NCBI RefSeq assembly: GCF_048006345.1
Contig: NZ_CP180351.1
Location: 496,001 to 560,000 of the forward strand
Reading direction: 5' to 3'
Length of the DNA: 64,000 nucleotides
Source of the DNA: Marivita sp030148515
GTDB lineage: Bacteria > Pseudomonadota > Alphaproteobacteria > Rhodobacterales > Rhodobacteraceae
Each line of letters begins with the position of its first letter. Within the stretch, counting starts at the first letter, position 1. The notes under the pieces were generated by a model that searched no databases, had not been told where the DNA came from, and was given only the letters and a program-made list of their open reading frames with translations. The position numbers and the translations under genes were made by a program. Below, in pieces: positions 60,479-64,000 of the stretch.

Positions 60479-61266
60479 CGCCCAAGCGACGGAAGGCAGA
60501 CCCTGCGGCCTGATCCTGTCGTCTCGACGGTGACCGGGATGCCGTAGACGTCACTCAGATTTTCTCCAGTCAGGACCTCGCTGGCGGACCCTTCCGCGCG
60601 CGTGCGGCCGTCCTTCATAAGCAAGACGCGCGCGTCCAGAGCGAAGGCCTGATCCGGGTCGTGGGTCGACAGGATGACGCCATGCCCGGCCTCGGAAGCA
60701 TTCCGCACGAGAGTTGTGATCTGCGCCAACACCTGAGCCTGATTACCGAAGTCGAGGCTGGCGGTGGGTTCGTCCATTACGATCAGTGGGGCTTCCTGTG
60801 CCAGCGCCCGCGCGATCAGGACGAGTTGCCGCTGCCCGCCCGAAAGACGCGAATAGTCCCGGTGTGCAAGGTCGCCGATCCCCAATTGTCGCATGGCGGT
60901 CAGAGCGGTTTCACGGTCTCGCTGTCCAGGCTGGCCGAAGGTGCCCAGACGGGCTGTCCGCCCCATCAGAACCACTTCCAGCGCCTCGAACGGGAAGGGC
61001 GGAGCATGGGCCTGCGGGACGTAGGCGATTTGCTTTGCGATTTCCGAGCGGCGTTGTGCCGTGATCGGTTTGCCGCCGAGCAGAACCTGGCCGGAAAGCG
61101 CGGGCAAAAGGCCAAGCAGGGTGCGGAACAGCGTGGTCTTTCCGCAGCCATTCGGGCCCAGCAGGCACAGGATGTCCCCGGTCTTCACGGCAAGCGACAG
61201 ACCCGAACCGATCTCGGTCGCGCCATAACCAATGGCCAGTTCACGGGCGTCCAGCATCACGACCAC
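60433..61266 (-). CDS. ABC transporter ATPase, FecE/MolC type
   Basis: The 277-residue ATPase has Walker A GPNGCGKTT (about 38-46), QIAYVPQAHAPPFPF as Q loop, signature LSGGQRQLVL (about 141-150) and Walker B LIVMDEPTASLD. The class serves iron-siderophore, cobalamin and, in MolABC, molybdate uptake. Its C-terminal 15 residues overlap the convergent molbindin gene. The start overlaps the permease stop by ten bases. Confidence 0.88.
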   Translation of the reverse strand: MVVMLDARELAIGYGATEIGSGLSLAVKTGDILCLLGPNGCGKTTLFRTLLGLLPALSGQVLLGGKPITAQRRSEIAKQIAYVPQAHAPPFPFEALEVVLMGRTARLGTFGQPGQRDRETALTAMRQLGIGDLAHRDYSRLSGGQRQLVLIARALAQEAPLIVMDEPTASLDFGNQAQVLAQITTLVRNASEAGHGVILSTHDPDQAFALDARVLLMKDGRTRAEGSASEVLTGENLSDVYGIPVTVETTGSGRRVCLPSLGRQSAPTMTSDAFTMA

Positions 61267-62279
61267 CCGCGGCGCCCGCGCGCCAGCAGCCAGACGAAGA
61301 ACGGCGCGCCGATGACGGCGGTCAGGATGCCAAGCGGCACCTCGACCTGTGCGATGGTGCGCGCAAGCGTGTCGACGATCAGCAGATAGCCTGCACCGAT
61401 CAGCACCGAAACCGGCAAAAGCCGCCCGAAACCGGGGCCTACCAGCATCCGGGCGATGTGCGGGATAACGAGGCCAACCCAGCCGACGACACCTGCCAGC
61501 GCCGTGACGCTCGCGGTGATCAGGGTCGCCGCCGCGATGACGAGAAACCGTGTTCGGCCGACCTCGATCCCAAGCGCGCGCGCCTCTTCGTCGCCGAGGC
61601 TCAGGACATTGATCCGCCAGCGCAGAAGCGCCAGCGGAACAAGGCCGATAAGGACCATCGGCAGGGCGGGCAGGATGTCTTCGGTCGTGATCGCGGCGAG
61701 CGACCCCAGAAGCCAGAAGGTGATCGCGGGCAACTGGTCGTAGGGGTCGGCCATGACCTTGAGAAGCGACGTCGCCGCCCCTGCCAGCGCCCCGATCACG
61801 ACACCGATCAGGACCAGCGTCAGGGTGCGATCGGTGTTGCGGACCATCGACGCGACGAGTGTCACGAACCCCACCGCCGCCATGCCACCGACGAAGGCCG
61901 AGGCCTGGATCGCCGCGACGGGGAGCGACAGGAAGATTCCGGCTACCGCGCCAAGACCAGCACCGGCCGAGACACCGAGGATGTCTGGCGAGACGAGCGG
62001 GTTTCGAAAGAGGGCCTGATAGCTTGCACCTGCCGCAGCGAGGGCGGCCCCGACCAGAAGCGCGGCAGCGACGCGCGGCACACGGATGTTCCAGACGACT
62101 ATCGAGGCCTTAGCGTCGCCTTGCCCGAGCAGCGCCATCACGGTCTGCCCTGGCGACAGCGCAAACGGCCCGATCATCACCGCGCCAAAGGCCAGCGCCG
62201 CGAGACTCAGCGCCAACCCGCCCGTCAGCGACAGGACTGGCCGCCCGGAATTTACATCGGCGGTCGTCCCTCGGCCCAT
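61257..62279 (-). CDS. ABC transporter permease, FecCD/MolB type
   Basis: The 340-residue permease has about ten membrane segments with the FecCD motifs RVPRVAAALLVGAALAAAGA, YQALFRNPLVSPDILGVSAG and VGWVGLVIPHIARMLVGPG. It forms the channel as a homodimer with the FecE-type ATPase. The start lies 28 bp inside the binding-protein gene. Confidence 0.9.
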   Translation of the reverse strand: MGRGTTADVNSGRPVLSLTGGLALSLAALAFGAVMIGPFALSPGQTVMALLGQGDAKASIVVWNIRVPRVAAALLVGAALAAAGASYQALFRNPLVSPDILGVSAGAGLGAVAGIFLSLPVAAIQASAFVGGMAAVGFVTLVASMVRNTDRTLTLVLIGVVIGALAGAATSLLKVMADPYDQLPAITFWLLGSLAAITTEDILPALPMVLIGLVPLALLRWRINVLSLGDEEARALGIEVGRTRFLVIAAATLITASVTALAGVVGWVGLVIPHIARMLVGPGFGRLLPVSVLIGAGYLLIVDTLARTIAQVEVPLGILTAVIGAPFFVWLLARGRRGWS

Positions 62280-63280
62280 TCGAGCAGCCTTTCAAGTTTT
62301 TCGTCACTCAGATCGACATGATAATAGAGCTTGTAGAACGCGCGGGTATCTTCGCGCAGATCACCCTGCCATGCGTCAGGATAAAGTAACCCCGCCATCC
62401 AGATCAGTCCCATCATCCGGTTGAGCGAGGGCGGCCGGTCGATCCAGCCGAAGGGGGCCGTGGGCGACAGGTAAACCCGACCGTCGCGCACCGCGTCGAT
62501 TCCCTGCCAGAGCGGATCCGCGAACACTTTGTCGTAGAAGATCGGGTCCCACGTCACGATAGTGTCGGGGTTGGCCACGATCACCTGCTCCATCGAGGCC
62601 TGCACTAGTCCGCGAGTGGCACCCCCATCATCCGCGACGTTGCGGCCGCCTGCACGTTCAATAATCTCCGTGTTGATCGAACCCTTCATGCCCGTCTCCA
62701 GCCCCTCCGGTCCACGGGCGAGGTAGACACGCGGCCGGTATTCCTCCGGCACGTCGTCGAGTATGGCGTCGATCCGCGCGAAGGTCGCTTCGACATCCGC
62801 CGCCAGTTCCTCCCCCCGCTCTGGCACGCCGAGCGCGTCTCCCAGCAACCGAAGTGCTTCGGGCGTATTCTCGAACCGCCCGTCGATCAGGATGTAAGGA
62901 ATGCCGGTCTGGTCCTGCACGCGGTTGGCGAGATCCACATAAGTGTCCCGGACCGAGCCGAAGTCGATGATGAGGTCGGGCTGGATTTCCAGAACGCGCT
63001 CGAGGTTCGCCTCACCACCGCGCCCGGTCAGACGCCCGGTTTCCGGAATGTCCCGATAGGGTGCGGCGATGTAGTCGCGTTCCTCGGGGCGTAGCGCGCG
63101 GGGCCAACCTGTGAGCGCCTCCGGCTTCATGATGTAGACGAGGATCGAGGCCGGAGGCCCCGCCGCGAAGACGGTGTTCACCTCGTCGGGGATCTCGACG
63201 ACGCGCCCGGCGCTGTCGGTGATTTCGCGCGCTTGAACAGGCAACGCCAAGATGGCGAGTAGCACCATGAGAAGTCGCAT
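62252..63280 (-). CDS. Periplasmic binding protein, FepB/MolA type
   Basis: The 342-residue protein has a signal peptide (residues 1-17, LPVQA), then a class III binding fold: REITDSAGRVVEIPDEVNTV, RVLEIQPDLIIDFGSVRDTY and VYLSPTAPFGWIDRPPSLNR. AAAGGAGGA lies six bases before the ATG. Related proteins bind siderophores, cobalamin, or molybdate and tungstate directly (MolA). The molybdenum genes around it make molybdate or tungstate the likely ligand. Confidence 0.85.
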   Translation of the reverse strand: MRLLMVLLAILALPVQAREITDSAGRVVEIPDEVNTVFAAGPPASILVYIMKPEALTGWPRALRPEERDYIAAPYRDIPETGRLTGRGGEANLERVLEIQPDLIIDFGSVRDTYVDLANRVQDQTGIPYILIDGRFENTPEALRLLGDALGVPERGEELAADVEATFARIDAILDDVPEEYRPRVYLARGPEGLETGMKGSINTEIIERAGGRNVADDGGATRGLVQASMEQVIVANPDTIVTWDPIFYDKVFADPLWQGIDAVRDGRVYLSPTAPFGWIDRPPSLNRMMGLIWMAGLLYPDAWQGDLREDTRAFYKLYYHVDLSDEKLERLLEWAEGRPPM

Positions 63281-63281
63281 G

Positions 63282-64000
63282 TCAGTCCTCCTTTGGCAGG
63301 GCGGCGGCATCGAATCCATACGACGCCAATACGGTTTGACCGGCAGGTGACAGGATGTGCATCGCGAGTTTCCAGGCGTTCGCAGGTGCGCCATCGAGGA
63401 CGATCAGCCCATAGTCCGCGCCAACAGACAGCGCTTCGGGAACCTGGATGATCTGCAGGGTCGGCACCTCCTTCTGCGCAAGCACCGCGTTGGTGCAATA
63501 TGTCAGGAAGACGTCCGCTTGATCGCCGTCGAGCACCCAGGCGTAGGTGTTGCGGCCCGCGGGCGGTTTGGCGCTGTCCGGTCCTCCGGTGAGCTGCAAT
63601 GCTTTTGCCTTGAGCGTGTCTGCATGCGCAGACTTGTCGAAAAGTTCAAAGGCGTAGTCGCCGGAGGGGTCCGCTTTGGGTGTGGATGTCCCGAGGCGCA
63701 CATCGTCGGAAAGCATGACTTCCAGAAGCGTGTCGGTCGACACCGTGACGTCAGGCCTTGCCAGTCCGCATAGACGATTGCGCGCGAAGAGCGCAACCGG
63801 TCCGCCCTTGCCTGCGCTCTCGAGCGTTCTCGGATGCCGCATGTTCGCCGAAGCAAAGATGTGCGCCGCCTCTCCGGCCTCGATGCGCTCTCGCAACAGA
63901 CCGGATGGGCCGAAACTCGCGGTGACCGGCGTTCCAAAGGCCGCAGTGTAGTCCTCTGCCACTTCTGACAGCGCGCCTTTCAAGCTTCCGGCCGCGAAGA
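63282..64000 (-). CDS. ModA-like molybdate-binding protein (start beyond window)
   Basis: The reading frame continues to the window edge, so the signal peptide is missing. Visible are FAAGSLKGALSEVAEDYTAA and FGPSGLLRERIEAGEAAHIFA, the two phosphate-like oxyanion loops of ModA, and YAWVLDGDQADVFLTYCTNA. About 239 residues are seen. It stops one base before the FepB/MolA-type gene. No ModB-type permease is seen nearby, so it may work with the FecCD permease or with genes beyond the window. Confidence 0.88.
   Translation of the reverse strand, partial: FAAGSLKGALSEVAEDYTAAFGTPVTASFGPSGLLRERIEAGEAAHIFASANMRHPRTLESAGKGGPVALFARNRLCGLARPDVTVSTDTLLEVMLSDDVRLGTSTPKADPSGDYAFELFDKSAHADTLKAKALQLTGGPDSAKPPAGRNTYAWVLDGDQADVFLTYCTNAVLAQKEVPTLQIIQVPEALSVGADYGLIVLDGAPANAWKLAMHILSPAGQTVLASYGFDAAALPKED

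Noticed and set aside
1..64000. CRISPR arrays, tRNA or rRNA genes, prophage genes
   Set aside because: No regularly spaced repeats, cloverleaf-like sequences, ribosomal RNA stretches or phage structural genes were seen on reading.

Overview
The window looks like a piece of a marine alphaproteobacterial genome, most likely Rhodobacteraceae (Roseobacter group). The reasons are its high GC content, its dense transport-plus-catabolism operons, a malonyl-CoA pair, betaine-type uptake and a molybdenum hydroxylase with molybdate uptake genes. No tRNA, rRNA, replication or CRISPR feature was seen, so chromosome and large plasmid cannot be told apart.

Layout. 1-4.5 kb: a TetR regulator (cut by the window edge) divergent from an SDR oxidoreductase, then a two-domain SnoaL-like protein, a DUF924 protein, a small membrane protein and a frameshifted DUF1993 gene. 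4.8-13 kb: malonyl-CoA decarboxylase and malonyl-CoA synthetase, followed by a peptide/opine-type ABC transporter. 13-25 kb: a BetI-like regulator, an esterase, an enolase-superfamily enzyme, a frameshifted GMC (choline dehydrogenase-like) oxidoreductase, a glycine-betaine-type ABC transporter with a double-length permease, an iron alcohol dehydrogenase and an aldehyde dehydrogenase. A shared 15-bp palindrome lies in front of the malonyl-CoA, enolase/GMC and betaine-transport units, so these blocks look like one regulon.

26-40 kb: a twelve-gene minus-strand operon with three paralogous isochorismatase-fold hydrolases, a second peptide-type ABC transporter, two MFS transporters, a pair of small membrane proteins and a molybdenum hydroxylase large subunit without its usual partners. 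At its far end sits a frameshifted XRE-cupin regulator. The same 13-bp palindrome (TCAAG-N3-CTTGA) occurs upstream of the regulator gene and upstream of the operon. 41-52.7 kb: a four-gene overlapping operon for a giant 2,723-residue multicopper oxidase of the MnxG type, a secreted beta-propeller-like protein, an SCO copper chaperone and a cytochrome c fused to a periplasmic binding domain.

52.7-55.5 kb: an IS481-family relic split by an intact IS110-family element, whose ends can be read from the interrupted gene. 55.5-59 kb: a cytochrome b561, two PepSY proteins and a two-component system. 59-64 kb: molybdate handling, with a MOT1-type permease, a molbindin, an iron-type (MolABC-like) ABC transporter and a ModA-like binding protein cut by the window end. 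This could supply the cofactor needed by the molybdenum hydroxylase at 26.6-28.9 kb.
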